The position numbers and the translations under genes are program-made. A DNA stretch of 64,000 nucleotides from Piscicola geometra (Eukaryota; Annelida; Clitellata; Hirudinida; Piscicolidae), in contig OX030961.1 of the NCBI GenBank assembly GCA_943735955.1, positions 2,525,181 through 2,589,180 of the forward strand. Reading direction: 5' to 3'. This document shows positions 1 to 23,336 of the stretch, piece after piece. The notes under the pieces are model-generated. The model saw nothing but the letters and a program-made list of their open reading frames with translations, was not told where the DNA came from and did not search any database. Position 1 is the first letter of the stretch, and the number at the start of each line of letters is the position of its first letter.

Positions 1-420
1 CGATACGGTAAGTTGGTAAACTAAAAGCGATTAAAATAATGGTTCGTGACGCTTGCTCGATTTCATTACAAAAGTCACACGCTCTTGCAGTTTCTAACTT
101 GATAAGTCTAAAACAAATTAAGGGGAAACTTTTTTTTGCAAACGAATTTTATTTTTGAAAGTTTTTTAATAGTTTTTTCATGGGTTGAACGTGAGTCTGA
201 AGCTTGAGTAGTGAATCTGAAAAGCGCTTTTGATGAATGAAAAAACACCCTAAACTAAATAAAATTAATGATTAATTGTAAATGAAGTTTTGAAAATAAC
301 TTTGAAATTAAATTTATATTTACTTTAATTCAATTGCATAACGTAATTATTCAAAGTTGTTAGTGAATTGAAATGAAGGATAGCTGAATTAAAAGTAAGC
401 GACTAATTAATCAAAAGATT
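1..420. other. Non-coding flank
   Basis: AT-rich sequence downstream of the last exon of the minus-strand gene. No convincing reading frame, RNA gene or repeat is seen. It may hold the 3' UTR of the neighbouring gene, because the stop codon at 421 lies at this edge. Confidence 0.5.
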
Positions 421-3400
421 TCACCTTTGAAGGAGCAGGGAGTTTTCGAGGGTTTCCATAGAAACAAAAACAAAGAACAGCAACAAGCAAAGAACAAAAA
501 GAGATGGAAGAGAAATGGAAAAGATGCTTTTATCGATGGAGATGCAGACGAGGTTGAGGAAGTGGCAGTAATTTCTAATAATTCTGTTCTTCCTTCGTTT
601 TCTACTCTTAAAAGTGTGTTCTGTGAAGTTAATTTCGTTGTTGTGACTGGTAGTTGTTGTTGGAGGGTTGTGAGTTTTAGTAACTTCTTGCTGGCTGCTT
701 GCTGCATGCGTTGCGGACAGGGATGTGTTGCTGGAAGATGCAATAGTAGTCTCTTTTGAAGTTTCGTTGATGTTTCTGCTGCATTTCATTCTAAAACATT
801 TTTGATTTGCAGGACATTTAATTTCTATATTTTGAGTAAATTTTATATTCTTTAAAACACATGCATTATCTTTTTCATGGAAATCATGATGCTGTTGATT
901 ATGATGGTTATGGAAATGATGATAGGGATGTTTGTGATGCTTTTTAGGGTGATAAGTGTAATGATAATGATGCTGTGATAATATTGCATCTAATGGACGG
1001 AATTGCTGGCTCAGAAGATGGGACGAAAGTGAAGGTAATTCAGCGTCAAACATCTTTGCCCCACACCCCACCATGTGAGGTTTGTCGTAGTAAAGTGGCG
1101 TTTCATTGCATGTCTTTTTATTAAAAGCTTTTATTTTCTCGTTCACCACTCGGCCATCACTAGAAGTTTCGAATTCTTTTTTCGCAAGATGTAGTTTGAG
1201 CAGTAGGTTTAAACACATTTTTAAGAAATGTCTTGAGACTTTCATGATGATGATGAGCACGTCCAAGATGAATATGATGATTATAAGGATGATGATAGAC
1301 GATAATGGTAAAAGTGTGAAGAAAGAAGGAAGAAAAGAAGGTGATGACGACTCGGATGAAAATGGTGAAGGTAATGATGATGGCAATGATGACAATGCTG
1401 GTGATGATGATGGTGAGTAAATAGAAGGAATTCTTTGCTTGGCAATTTCTCGAATTTTTTCATTCCATGGCGTGTTTGTCTTAACATTCAAAACTTTCTT
1501 TTTGTTGATGCTGCTGTTGTTTGCTTTACCTCTATGAATCTCTTTTGACAGGAAGTTTGTCGCATCAACATCATCATCAACATCAGTACCATCTTTACTA
1601 TCATTAACACCATCACCGGTGTACAAATATTTGGCATTGTTGCTATCATTGCCATTCTTAGGTCTTTTCGAAGATTCATTGTTGAATTTTTTATTCTGAG
1701 TTTCCATTCCGACTCTTTCAATCGTTTTTCCTTCACTAATTTCCCCTTTCCAGCAGTCGAACGCACAAGCCTCAATAAATAAGATCGAATCGAAACGAAC
1801 GGCGTCCATCTCTTCATTGAAAATATAATTTTCATCATCCTCATCATCGTCATCATAGTTATCATCACCATCATGATCATGATGATCACCATAATCATCA
1901 TCATTCTCATTATTATTATTATAATTATTATTATCATCATCATCATCATCCTCCTCATCTACTTTTTCTCCTTCTTCATCATCATCATCACCACCCTTAA
2001 ATAGGTCTTTCATGTTTTTGTGTAACTCTTTTTTTGTACTATTTTTCAAGTTTACTTCCAGCTTTATTTTATTATTAACTTTGGACTTGACACAGTTTTT
2101 CCTACCACTACCACTTCCCTTAATACAATTATCATCATTACCACTCTCCATGATACCATCATCACTACTACCACCACTGCTCCCTCCATCATCTTCTTCG
2201 TCATCACCATTCATTCGTGCAATTCTTTCGACCACCTCCAGCACGAGCGGCAGCCACTCCTCATAAAACATCGTGAACCTCCTGTCCAGCCTCATTATGT
2301 ATTCATAAAGCCTAAGCATTACACTTCCCTTCGGAAAGAGCTGCCTTTGAAACACTCTGATTGGTCGAGAATCAGGCGAATTTATTGGCTCAGTGTATAT
2401 TACTTGGTCAGCGTCCTTTAGAAGATCAATCGAGAATGAAGCAAAGTGGCTGTTAACGTTTCTAGGCTTTGTTTTAGTGCTAGAATTAGGGCGATTTATT
2501 GCATTGTTGTCTTCCATTTCAAACACGTTGTTGAGATGGTAGGAGGCGGAGTGATGGTGGGGAAGTGTAAGAAGATTTTCAGCACACGAAAGCCAACTCA
2601 TAGGACTTTTTTCAACTTTCAAATACTCAAGCGCTACATCGTTCAGAATGCTGTAACGGTACAGAGTGTCGTTCCTGATGATGATCTCTTGTCTGAGTGA
2701 CGACATCTTCTTTATGACGTCAGTAAGCCTCTTCTTGTATTCGTCTACGTATCGGATCAAACTTTTGCTTCTATTTCGATTTTTACCGAAATAAAACTTG
2801 TTTTTTATTTTACTTTTAGCGATTTCATTTATTTTGTTTTTATTGCTCTTTGAGTTTTTTTCTGCCTCAGAACTCTGACAACACTGCCAGTATTTTTTCC
2901 ACTGACAACAAAACTTATCATCAATGACTTCATAGAAGGCAGACACGTCACAGAAAAACAAACAGCCATCCGTGGCGTTGTAGTTTGTTTTGTTCCCGCT
3001 GTAATCTACGTCACTGTTTGTATCAACGTAAATCTTCACAAAAGCATCTGTGTTGTGGGTAAACATGACGACGGTGATGATGACGATGACGAGGGTGAAG
3101 GTGGTTGCGATGGAGATGATGATGATGAAGAAGTAGTATGAGGCAAGGAAGCCCTGGAAAGATGGAGGGTTCGATAAGGCTTTGTTGGAGGAGTGCTTGT
3201 ATGTTTTTTCCACGTAATTATCTCTTTCCGCATCAGTTTCGTCTTTCGTGCTTTTTCCATTATTGTTACCATTATAAAAAGTTTCGAAAGTTTCATTAGG
3301 ACTTGTAAAAGAAACCTTTGAATTGTCATTCTTAATCTTGTTAATACAGTCAGAAAAAGTTGTTTCATTACTTGTAGTGCTTGCTGTGATAATAGAAGTG

Positions 3401-4274
3401 GCAGTTGCGGTATGAGTATTTTTATGCGAGTTGTGATATCGATCGGATGAGCCGTGTAAGACCTTCTCACTGATGTATGCGTGTGAGTTATGACGATCAG
3501 AAGGAAGCTGAATGTGCTTTAAATGCTTGCTCGCAATGCTATGTTCAAAGTTATGTTGTTGCTGTTGTTGTGGTGGTTGTGTTTGCTGTTGCTGTTGTTG
3601 TGGTGTTAATTTTTCTTGTTGCTGAGGTTTTTGTAGCTGCATTTGTTGCTGCGCACACGTTAGAGTGTCTGGGGCTTGATGTTGGGCTATTTGAAAATCG
3701 ATTTGTTGACGTTCTTTCAGTGATGAATGATTCTTATTGTTACAACAAACACATTTACAATCCTTGATACAAAACTCATGTTTGACTTTGCTTTGTTTTT
3801 GCTTAAGTACTACACACTGATAAAATACAAGCTTAAAAGTGAGTTTGAGCATGAACACTAGCATTACGAAGACAAACAAGCAAGCAATAGAAACTGGCAG
3901 TTGATTTATATCTTTGAGGGGAGAGTGCTTTTGAAGAAGTGGTTGTACAAAAAGGTTTTCGGAGATGGATGGCGGTGGCAAGAATGAGTGATTTGTCGGA
4001 GTTTGCAGGAAAAGATGGTAGCTGTAAAGTTGGTGAGTGTCGTTTAAAATTAGTAAAACTTCTTTGATTTTTTGTCTTAGGGGCTGTCGTTGTTGCTTTC
4101 GGTGTTGTTTTTGTTGGGGTTGTTGGTTTGGTGAAGTTTTCAGCATCTGCAAGGGAAGGCACAATTCCAATAGGAAGGAGGGAGGGCAAGTGATTAGGAG
4201 ATCGTAGTGCAAGAGAACCTTTCCATCCACCCTCAACACAACTGCCACGAAAGAAGGGCATGTGGAGAGATTTC
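421..4274 (-). CDS. Giant low-complexity exon, C-terminal part of unknown multi-exon gene
   Basis: One frame stays open for about 1,300 codons on the minus strand, far beyond chance in AT-rich DNA. I do not recognise the family. The protein alternates compact stretches (for example around plus 2250-2400 and 2650-2800) with runs of Asp/Glu, Asn, Gln and His built from expanded GAT, AAC, CAA and CAT codons. Four hydrophobic stretches of about 20-25 residues look like membrane segments, but at least one is Ile-rich repeat. The acceptor chosen, ending TTCTCAG after 4275, has phase 1 and matches the donor of the exon at 4920. A second acceptor about 50 bases upstream has the same phase. The frame ends in TGA at 421. 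A possible donor (AAAG|GTGAAA) overlaps that stop, so the C-terminus could be spliced further. Function unknown. Confidence 0.5.
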
Positions 4275-4919
4275 CTGAGAAAATGGTGGTTTCAAAGTCA
4301 ACTAAAATAGCCACAAGTTTGCTTGCTAAGTATAACAACAACAACAACTAAAGCTACAAAAGCAAGAACCCAAAGATTAGTCAACAACAGCAAGAACCCA
4401 AACTTTAACTTCAAAGACATAAAATCAACACTGACAACTTTATGCGTCAAACACCACGTTTTCTCATCATTCTTCACTTCCCTTCAAGCTTCAGCCATCC
4501 ATAACGATTAAGATTATATTTATATAACAAAATTAAAAAATTATTTAAATATATTTATTCTAATTTATTTTGAATAATTTTTTAGCGTTTTAATATAATT
4601 AAAATTTTTAAAATATAAATCCAGAATTGGGATAGTGACCTGAAATGGATATCTTCCAATAGGATGACAGATTTTGATTCAAAAATAAAATATTTATTTT
4701 TGGATTTTGTTTTTTCTTTAAAAAACGTCCGTTGATCGATGGTGGAAAAAAGTAAGGCAGGATAGACTGGTTGACTGTTGGATTAGTGGAAGGGTTGAAT
4801 AGACAGTAGTTGCTCGAATAGGCTGCCGAATGCATAACGAAAATATGGCATTCAACGAAATTGAATGTGAATAATAAATGCGAAAAGATTAATTGCTCTC
4901 CAGAGACACCCCCGCCCAC

Positions 4920-7562
4920 CTGCGGTGCTGATTGAGATTCTGGGAGGGGTGTCAGAAAAAGGCTTGATCTTGTATCGAAAACCTCCCGTGTGTTTTGAAT
5001 CTTGTTTGGAACTTTTTACGGGTTTTTTACTTTCAATTTTATGTTTTTTGTCGTCGTTATCTTTAAGTTTATCGTGCTTCTGGTTTTGAGAGATTTCACT
5101 GATCTGTACATTAACTCTTTGATACATGTCATCATCGCAGACATTTTTATAATTTCTAGCACTTTTCTGACTGGCAGTTTTCAATCTTTCCAGCACTGAC
5201 GTGACTCTTTCCGGAGCGACAAAATCGTCTGCCTTCTTGGCCGAGCAAACATTTCCTTCTCCCCACGTGACTGACGTATGCATGAATGGACTCTTGGGCT
5301 TAACACTTACACTCCACACACTGTCCATCATTTTAACGCTCTTAATTGATGTTTCCTCGTTCTTTTTGCTCCAGTTTTCTTCATTCTCTGTCCAGCCTTT
5401 TTCACCCCTCAGCAACACATCGCCACCACCAAATTGTTTTCTCTCGTCGCTTGTGTTGTGGCCATGCTTCGTATCTTTGTGTTCAATCGAGGAACTTTTA
5501 TTGAGGCAAGAAATTACGAATCCGTATTTCTCATCGTCTTTATCGTCAAACTTTATCTCCTTCTTTTTGTTTTTGTCTTTGCTCAAAATATTTTTATTCT
5601 TCTTAATCTTTCTAGCCTGTTTATTTTGATCAATGAATTTGTTTCCTTCATTATCATCATCGCCTTCATCCCTTCCACCCAATCCAACACCACCACCACC
5701 TTCACCTTCATCCTCTTCATGTAGAACATAGCGCGTCATGATCATATCTGCATTCAAATGTAGGTCGGTCTTGTGACTAATGCTCAGAAAGTCAACATGC
5801 GAGGTCTTTTGCGTCCACTCCTCCACCTTTCCTACCACCACTTTCTTTTTCTTCTTCATCACCAAAGTAACCCCACTTTTCTTCACCTTCACATCTTTTT
5901 TATTCGTTTTACTTTTTTCTTTGATGCTTGCAACCGTTTTTCTACGCAACCTCACTTTGCCATCTTTTTGTTTGTCTTTCCACTTTACATTTGCGTATAT
6001 ATGCCTTTTAAATACTTTTTGGATAGTTTTTTTTATTTTTTTGTTTTCTTCTTTTTTCATCATTCCATTATTCTTTTTATTCATTTCTCCACCGTGACTT
6101 TCAATTACGAAACCATCATTGTGTATCCTATTTTTTAATTTTTCTTCTCCATTCTTTCCGCTTTTTTCATCCATCTTACTTTTATTCCTTTCAAACACTA
6201 GGCCATTATTTCCTTTCCTAATGCCCTTTTCATGCATTCTTTTCGAAGGCGATTTTTCATCAAGTGACTCAAATGGCACTCTAGTGGTGTCGAAATTATA
6301 AAAATTTGCAGAAAAAACTGTTTTTTGAAAATTTATAAATGGAGGTAATAATGAAGACGGTGGTGGCGATGATCGGTGAGATGATAATAATAATAATAAT
6401 AAGTTCAAGAATTTTCGTTTTTGAAAGCGTTTTTGTTGTTGTATTTGTTGTTGTATTTGTTGTTGACAAAGTCGTTTCTGTAGTGTATTTTTCCCGCGAG
6501 ACACTGCTTCTTTCAAAGCTATGATCCCTGAACACTCTTTCCAAAATAGCTTCGAGTTATGGTCTTGTATTACTTTCACGCTGTAGCGATGTCGCATTAG
6601 TTTCCTGGAAAGTTCTCTGTAAAGTTTTCTAAAGACTTTTTGCTTGAATTCAAAGTTTTTATTCTTGCTTGTCTGCTTTAGTGGATGCATGTTGTTGGTT
6701 TTTTTGTATTGTGGATATGAATTGAGGAAGGCTTGACTTCGTTTCTCTTTCTTCTTTTTCATTCCAATACTTCCATCCCTTCCATGATCATTTCCATCGT
6801 TATCATGATTCTCACTGTCGTAGTCATCATCATCATTATCGTAAACTTTTTCTGTTTCGGAAAGTTTACTTTCACTTTTCTCATAGGGATCATCGTGTTT
6901 ATGCGTATGTGTTTGTTTATGTGTACGTGTGTGTTTATGTGTATGTTGGGATGTGTGTCCGCGTAACCTGGTTTCGTCTTTTTTGCTAATCCCTGGAAGT
7001 CCGTCGTTTTCATCTTCATCATCACCATCGTCATCACCATCGTCATCATCATCGTATTCTTCATCATGATCATCACCGTCATCATCATCGTATTCCTTTT
7101 CATGATCATCACCGTCATCATATTTCTTTTTTATCTCTTTTTCTTCTTCCTCATCATAACCATACTCCTTCCAAGCATCATTCAGATAATCATGATCCTT
7201 CAATTTATTCATACCATCATAGTCATTATCATCAACTTCTTGAACACCATCTTCATCATCATCTTCTTCACCACCATCTTCCTCATCATCTTTAGGCTTA
7301 TGAATGAGATTAAGATGAACTTCATAAATGATTGGAAACGATTTAGAGTCTTTGAAGGAGTGTCCACAACTCACGTGACAATCCATCTCTTTCTGAACCG
7401 TCTTGAAAACCGGTTCGATTGTGTAGCGATCAGTTTTTCCTGCGAGTTTAATCAAATCAAAAATCATATTTTTCAGGGAATATTTATCTTTCATAAGTTT
7501 CAAGTTTTCAATAGAATAAAACATATATCTATTCATCATTCTCCTCCAAGATGTGGAAAATT
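4920..7562 (-). CDS. Giant acidic low-complexity exon of the same unknown gene
   Basis: A second uninterrupted minus-strand frame of about 880 codons. Its start (plus 7540-7330) is ordinary-looking protein with a Cys-x3-Cys. Then follow long Asp/Glu runs, a His-Thr run (about 6900-6960), a Lys/Glu-rich middle, and a more normal stretch near 5200-5350. It ends at a donor GCAG|GTGGGC after 4920 in phase 1, matching the next exon at 4274. The upstream boundary is uncertain. The phase-compatible acceptor is GGCTAG at 7563, with a poor pyrimidine tract. A better-looking acceptor (GTTCCAG, about 20 bases upstream) leads quickly to stop codons. Joined with both neighbours, the total length divides exactly by three. 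No homologue recognised. Confidence 0.5.
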
Positions 7563-7989
7563 CTAGCCCTTTCCTTATCGATCAACGCCTGGAACTAAAA
7601 CTTTCGAAGTTTTAAACTTACTTTTACAATGTTTATTTTGCGAAAGAAATGCATTTTTCATTCAATTTCCAGCGCCTCTCGCGTAGCTCAAATCCATTTT
7701 TTAAGTAAAGAGCAAACTACCTATAAAAAATTAACTTGCCGCTTTTCGTTTAAGTATTTTTTACGTTTTTGACACATTTTTTTGCAACGCTTAAAATGTT
7801 TTTTCAAGTTTTAACTTCTCCAATTCCTTTCTCACTCAAACACTTGATCTTCTTTTATTTGTTTCTATAACATTTTCAGCATCTGTTTTCACCATCATCA
7901 TAGCTATTATCACCCTATCATCATCTTCATAATTAGTACACAATCACTATTACATCATCCCCATCAACATCAGCATCAAAGCCACTCAC

Positions 7990-17467
<9,478 letters not shown>

Positions 17468-20400
17468 CTAGCATTGAAATGGTTGTCTTATTTTTTGTAT
17501 CAAACCTAGACCATTTAGTTATTTTCACTAAAAATTCAAGTTTCTTAAAATCATTGTTGGAATAATAATACGGCTTGCCATTTCTAGCATGAAAATGAAA
17601 ATTATTTAAAGATCGGTAATTTGCATGGAGGGCAGCAATTCAAAATTAGATTTGAGTTGCGCTGCTCCATGAGGCGAGCAAGAGAAACTTTCCTAAAATC
17701 AGAAAAGCCATAAATCTTGAATTTATATTTAAAAGATTTTTCAAGCTGAACAGAAATGCTCTTGGAAATTATTTTATCACAAAAATTATTATTTTTATTT
17801 TTGAATAAAACAAAAATTATTAATAATTTTGGTTTTATTCAAAAATCTCCAAAGCCTCCATTAACCTTCATCGTTCCCGTTCGTGTGTTTTGTGGCTCGC
17901 AGACCATTCAGGATTACGCCACTTTGAAAATATTTTAAATCGTTATTTATTAAATCTTCTTTTATTAGTCCAATTTATTTTATTTTATACGTTTTGTTTT
18001 GCTTTTCACATATTAATGTATCGCGTTATATTGTTATCAAAAGATGCTTTTAAAAGATACATGCATCCTTGATGGATCACGAAAGCTTCTAATTATATTA
18101 ATTAAAATATTTTCCAATTTTTGAAAAATTAAGCGCTTCAAAACTTCCGCGTGATTTCACTTCAGCAATTTCTTTATCTTCCCTTTCAATGACTTCAATC
18201 CTGCCTTTCCGCTTTCACAGTTGTAACTTTGAAAGAACAAATCGTTTAGTTCATCTTTTTCAATAAAGATGTATGACATTGATCAATATATTAGTTTTTC
18301 CTGTTAATTTCAAATGTGTTACTATCATTTCATTTCAAATGTTCCAGATTATGTTCCAGATTACTTAACGACTTGCACTTGCGTAAACCTGTTGTTAGTT
18401 TGTTAGTGTTGCCCGGGTCAATGCTGGGAGTCTGTTACCGTAGCAGCTGCAAGCAAGGCTTCATTATTGATTGCTTGACATTGTTAATCTTTTGTGATCA
18501 ATCTCTCCATTCATTCATTTATCTCAGTTGTTAATGAGTTTATCTACCTCATTAATCTTTTTTTTCATCTATTTTAAAACAATATCTACATACACAATTC
18601 ATTCCATAAGACTCTCTCGCACTCAAAGTTCAAATAACCTTTTCACATAACAACATCACCACAATTTCAAAACTCTGCAACATGGTTACAACAATTCCAC
18701 AACAAGAACTCAGTAATGATCTTACAACAATAGTATCATAACAACATCAACAATCCCATTATGATCCTATGACAAAAACCTCACCACAACAATAAAAATT
18801 TTAAAAATCATTAAACAAGAGCCCTGTCGCATTTAGTCATCACCCCCACACCACCCCTTTCCTGCTCAATCACCTGGAGAAGGCATACAGCAGGAGATGG
18901 TGAGCATGAATAGGAAATGCCTGCAGGGGGTTGTTGTGTGGTGGGGTCGTGCTGATGTAAAAGTTGTTTGGTTGTAGTAGTTATGTGGCGATGTAGCTAA
19001 TTTGATGGTGATAGTGTTGGTAATGGTAGTTTGGTTGTATGTTTTAAAGAAAATAATTGTATGCTTTTATTACATTTGAAATGTTTGAGTATTAAATTCG
19101 AAAATAGCCGTTGACAAATTGCAGTGACATCCGCATCAACACTTGGCATCTTAATGCGCCTTTGAGAGTTTATGGTCATAGTATTTTTGTTCAATTACTT
19201 GATTAAAAATTAATTTCAATTTTGCGGTGAAAAATTGTTTTATTCTATAGTTTAAATAATTATCAGTATTATGGTGATGTATGTGATTAGTTTAAATCCT
19301 AGTTAATGCATTTTTTCCTCTTTTAACATTACATTTTTGTAATATACTTTAGGTCATCTATAATGTATTCTATAATGTTCGTAAAAATCGTTCGAGTTTA
19401 CACCAAGTTAATCATATTCATCTTTGTATTCTATGATGTATTAACTCGAGAAAATATGATATTGATTAACCAAAATCAAATGCCATTTTGATTGAGATGG
19501 CTTTAAGGTGAATTGATATTTCATCTTATGGTTCCACAGAATCTAAAAGTAAAACACTGAAAAAATGAGAGAAAAATTGATATTAGTAGAAACGACGTTA
19601 CTTATGATTTATTGTGTTTTTAAATATGTGATTTTTAGAAGGCGCGTTTAAAAAAATTAATGTTTTCTATCAATTATAAATTGTTTTTTACTCAAGTTTT
19701 TTTTTCACAATATTTTTAAAACATATTTTCATAAGTCGCGCCTATATATGAAAATTAATTAATTCATTAATAGAAAAATCTTTCGAATTTATGTTTGTAA
19801 AAAGTTTTTTCTTATTTATGACGTTTACAAGATTTATACCAATTAATACATTTCTGTCTCATTAGTTAACCTTTTCAGTAAAAATTTACTACTCTTAATA
19901 AATCTTCATTTAAAACAAATTTGAAGTGATCTGGAGTTTTTTCTAATTTTAAACAAGAATTGATCACATTTACTTTCTCAAGTGTCATCTTTTAACGATT
20001 TCGTGGAAAAAATTAATGTCTTCTTGGCGTATATATTATTTCTAGCAAAAAATGGCAATGAAAAATAATTTTTCAGGAATTTAAGATCATTCTTTATTGA
20101 TTTTAAAGAACAAACTCGAGGCTTCGGTACGACCATTGAGTCATTTATATCTTCGCTCTCAATTCTTATCTAACAAAACATCGCCGATCAATAACATCTT
20201 GGACCTTTCACCATGATTTTGAGAAGGATTAAGGAGGGTAATGCCATTTTTATTTAATTTTGTTTTTTCAACATTTGATAATATTCAATCATGATATAGC
20301 TCTGTCTCCAATATTTTGATGATACCTAAAAAAGCTATTCTTCTATTTATATATTTACTTTGAGAAATTAAGTGTTATAAAATGCATGGAATATGCATAA

Positions 20401-21294
20401 AAGGTCAGACAATCTTTGTTACGTGTAAGACCGCTGGATAGACATGTCTTTGCAGCCAATGCATTCGCACATCCACTCGCATCCACAAACAGACATACCC
20501 ACTCAACCAGTAACTTATCACATGCATACACACATCCAAATATGTCATCTACATACATCTTTGCTAGTTTGCAAGTATTCATAAAGGCATTTTGACGCAT
20601 ACATTCGAAAACACACAGAAAGATATGCACATTTTAAGAAATCATAAAAAGTACATTTATTTTTATCTTCATGCATGTAATTGAGTAATACAATCGTAAT
20701 AGTCATCCATCTCATTTAATTTCACTAAATTCTAATAAAGTAAAAACTTGTATGTATTTTAAGAAATGCCTTTAACTGCACCGAAAAATATTTTTTATGT
20801 CAAAAGATGAACTGGTTTTTGTAAAGATGCGCTACCTTTGTTGCATACTTTTTCCTGAAGTAAAGCTGCCGTCTTATTCTGATCACTTATCAACATCTTT
20901 CTTTTTATTGTTCAGTCATTTATTATTTAGATGCGTTATGAGTTAAATTCTGTACGCTTCAAATGCATGAGGGTGCACTGGGGTCATGCTAAAAATGTTT
21001 TGACAAGATTTTACTTAGAAAAATTGCATAAACTGTTTAAAAATTATGAATTTTTTGTTTCAAAAACTCCAGTAAGTTCAAAATGTGAAAAATAAATCAG
21101 TTAAAATTCACGATAAAATATTACCAGAAAAATTCCAAGTATAGAAAAAGATTAGGTTAAACAGGTGCATCCTCTAAAGAATAATAATTCAGGCCTGTAT
21201 AATACAAACTTATAGTGATTAATCATTCACTCTAAAGCACCATAAAAAATGAAATAGAAACGATTCCCAGTATCTAAAATAAGAAAATATCCCT

Positions 21295-21690
21295 GCAATG
21301 TTCAATAAAGGCAGCAAAAGAAAAACTTGCGATTATATACCTGTAAGCCTCACCAGCGTACCATGTAAAATCCTGGAATCGATCTTGCGCGACCACATCA
21401 TCTAAGAATAAAAAAGTATCAAGCACATATGCGTTTGTGACAGACAGACTGACAAAACTGCAACTTTTGCATGTAATAAAAAGTTAGCTAATTTTCTCCA
21501 CAATTGACCACCTGATGTCACTCGATAAGGCTAAAGAAGCTACAAGCAAAAGCGAATCTTAGATTGCTTACATTTTCCATGAGAATATTCAACCCCTGAA
21601 ATTCACTTTCAAAGAAGTCATAGCACCAAATACAAAACATTCAAGAATCGTCTGGTTCAATCGCTTCTATATAAATGGATGCAAATGAAA
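21295..21690 (+). pseudogene. Decayed non-LTR reverse-transcriptase fragment
   Basis: Around 21340-21410 the plus strand translates to IPVSLTSVPCKILESILRDH, the hallmark start of the RT palm in CR1/Jockey-type LINEs. Stops and frame changes follow, with further RT-like scraps, including a TDRLTKLQLLHV-like stretch near 21445 and a TFKNRLVQSL-like stretch near 21640. It is far too broken to code for a protein. It is a relic, unrelated to the RTE-like element at 28-31 kb. Confidence 0.6.
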
Positions 21691-23208
21691 GCCTCAACAA
21701 CACACTTCAGCCTCAATCAATCTTTTCAAGCTCTAACAACACACTCTTGTTTCAAACAATCGTTTTTAGCTCCAAAATATTATTCAGCTTCAGCATCAAA
21801 TACAAACTCCAACAACAGCCACCAAACTTAATTAACTAGCTTTACAAACACTTCTCAACTCCACAACAACTACCAGCTTTAGCAGCAGAACTCAACTTCA
21901 ACAAAAAAGTCACAGTGCCAATAAACAATTAATTAGAAGAAAAGTTCGCAATAAAGGTACTGAAAGCGAAAAAAACTTGAATATAAAATTCTGCTTATAG
22001 AGGTTTAAGCCTGTGACCAGAATTTTCTAAGATACCATAAGATATGAATTTCACTAAGTGATCAATTAAAGCTTGCGAGTTTTTTAGCGGAAACATGGGA
22101 AAGCCCAAAGGACCTCAACACGCAAGCCTTGGATTTATTGAATTCTAAAGTTTTGGAGTTTCTTATTTTAAACTTTATTTAGAAATACTTCCGTGAAGCT
22201 GTTTCTAATACAATTTGTAAGCTGAAAAAAAAAACATTTTGTGTTTTAATTCTCCGTGAATAAAACTCTGCTACAATAAAGAAAATAACAAAATAGTTTC
22301 CGCTCAGGGGTTTCCTAGACGAAAAAATCTGGTTTTTTTAAAACTTCTTATAAATGTTGCAAACTTTGGGCGTGGTAAACAACTATAAAGAGTTGCTTAA
22401 ATTTTGGAAAATTAAAATTTCACCCTTTTTTTAAACATTTTAAAGACAATTATTAATATAATTAAATAGACAGCTAATGGATGTGAAAATAACTTGTTAT
22501 AAGACTAGATGAATATGGAGCAATCAATCTAAGATGAACAAAAGCAGTGATTGAGTGTTGAAAGACGAAAAACATTTATAAACCTATATGCTTTTCTCAT
22601 TCACCATCTCTTAATTAGAATTTTTTTCTTTACAAAAATACACTTTAAAATGCTGAAACTAACCTCATTCTTCCAGACCTTTGATTTTGAACACAAGATC
22701 ACTCGTAAATGTCTTCAAAAACCCTCTACATCCATGAGGCCATTTCACCACTGACACTCCAATGATGTGATTTTTAATAAATGTCCATTTATTATTAATA
22801 AAATCGAATAAACAGTCATAGACTTAATCTTTTTTCTGTTGGGATATTTCATTAAAAACTTGTAATCAATTTTTTTTATTTTCCTAAATCATTTTTTTCT
22901 TCCAAATGACGCTCTGCAAATAGATTTCACACCAAAAACTTTCACGAATTAATCTTGTCAATCTCACCTCTTCGTCTTAAACTCTCATTCCCCTCATTTG
23001 GATCTCTCACTCCCTCACCATCTTTAGTCATTCACTTTCTTTCTCTCTCTTTATCGGTTTCATTATCAGGCGTATTAACAGATTGAAAATGTATATTATT
23101 AATATTTTTCAACTTATTCAACTTTAAAAAGACAGCAGATTCAATTTCAACACCTCAATCGACTTCTTTAATCCTCTGTTGTATCATTAATCACTCTTTT
23201 TCGCCTCA

Positions 23209-23336
23209 AATACCACTAAAAAAGATTCTTGTCGTCTTTTCATTTTTGAAACACTCTTCAAACGCCTATTACTTTTTCATCCATTGAAGAGTTTTTCAAA
23301 AAGGAAAAGACGACAAGAATCTTTTTTAGTGGTATT
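23209..23336. repeat. Near-perfect inverted repeat / hairpin, 53-bp arms
   Basis: Left arm 23209-23261 and right arm 23284-23336 are reverse complements with only two mismatches in 53, separated by a 22-base loop. It could be a short foldback MITE or a transcribed hairpin (siRNA or miRNA-like precursor). No open reading frame and no clear target-site duplication were found beside it. Confidence 0.85.

Noticed and set aside
427..4511. Plus-strand ORFs opposite the giant minus-strand exon
   Set aside because: Short fragments rich in runs from the same trinucleotide repeats, whereas the minus strand has one frame open throughout.
20355..20630. Minus-strand ORF of 91 codons with several Cys
   Set aside because: It derives from degenerate ACACAT/CATACA simple sequence; no splice or domain support.
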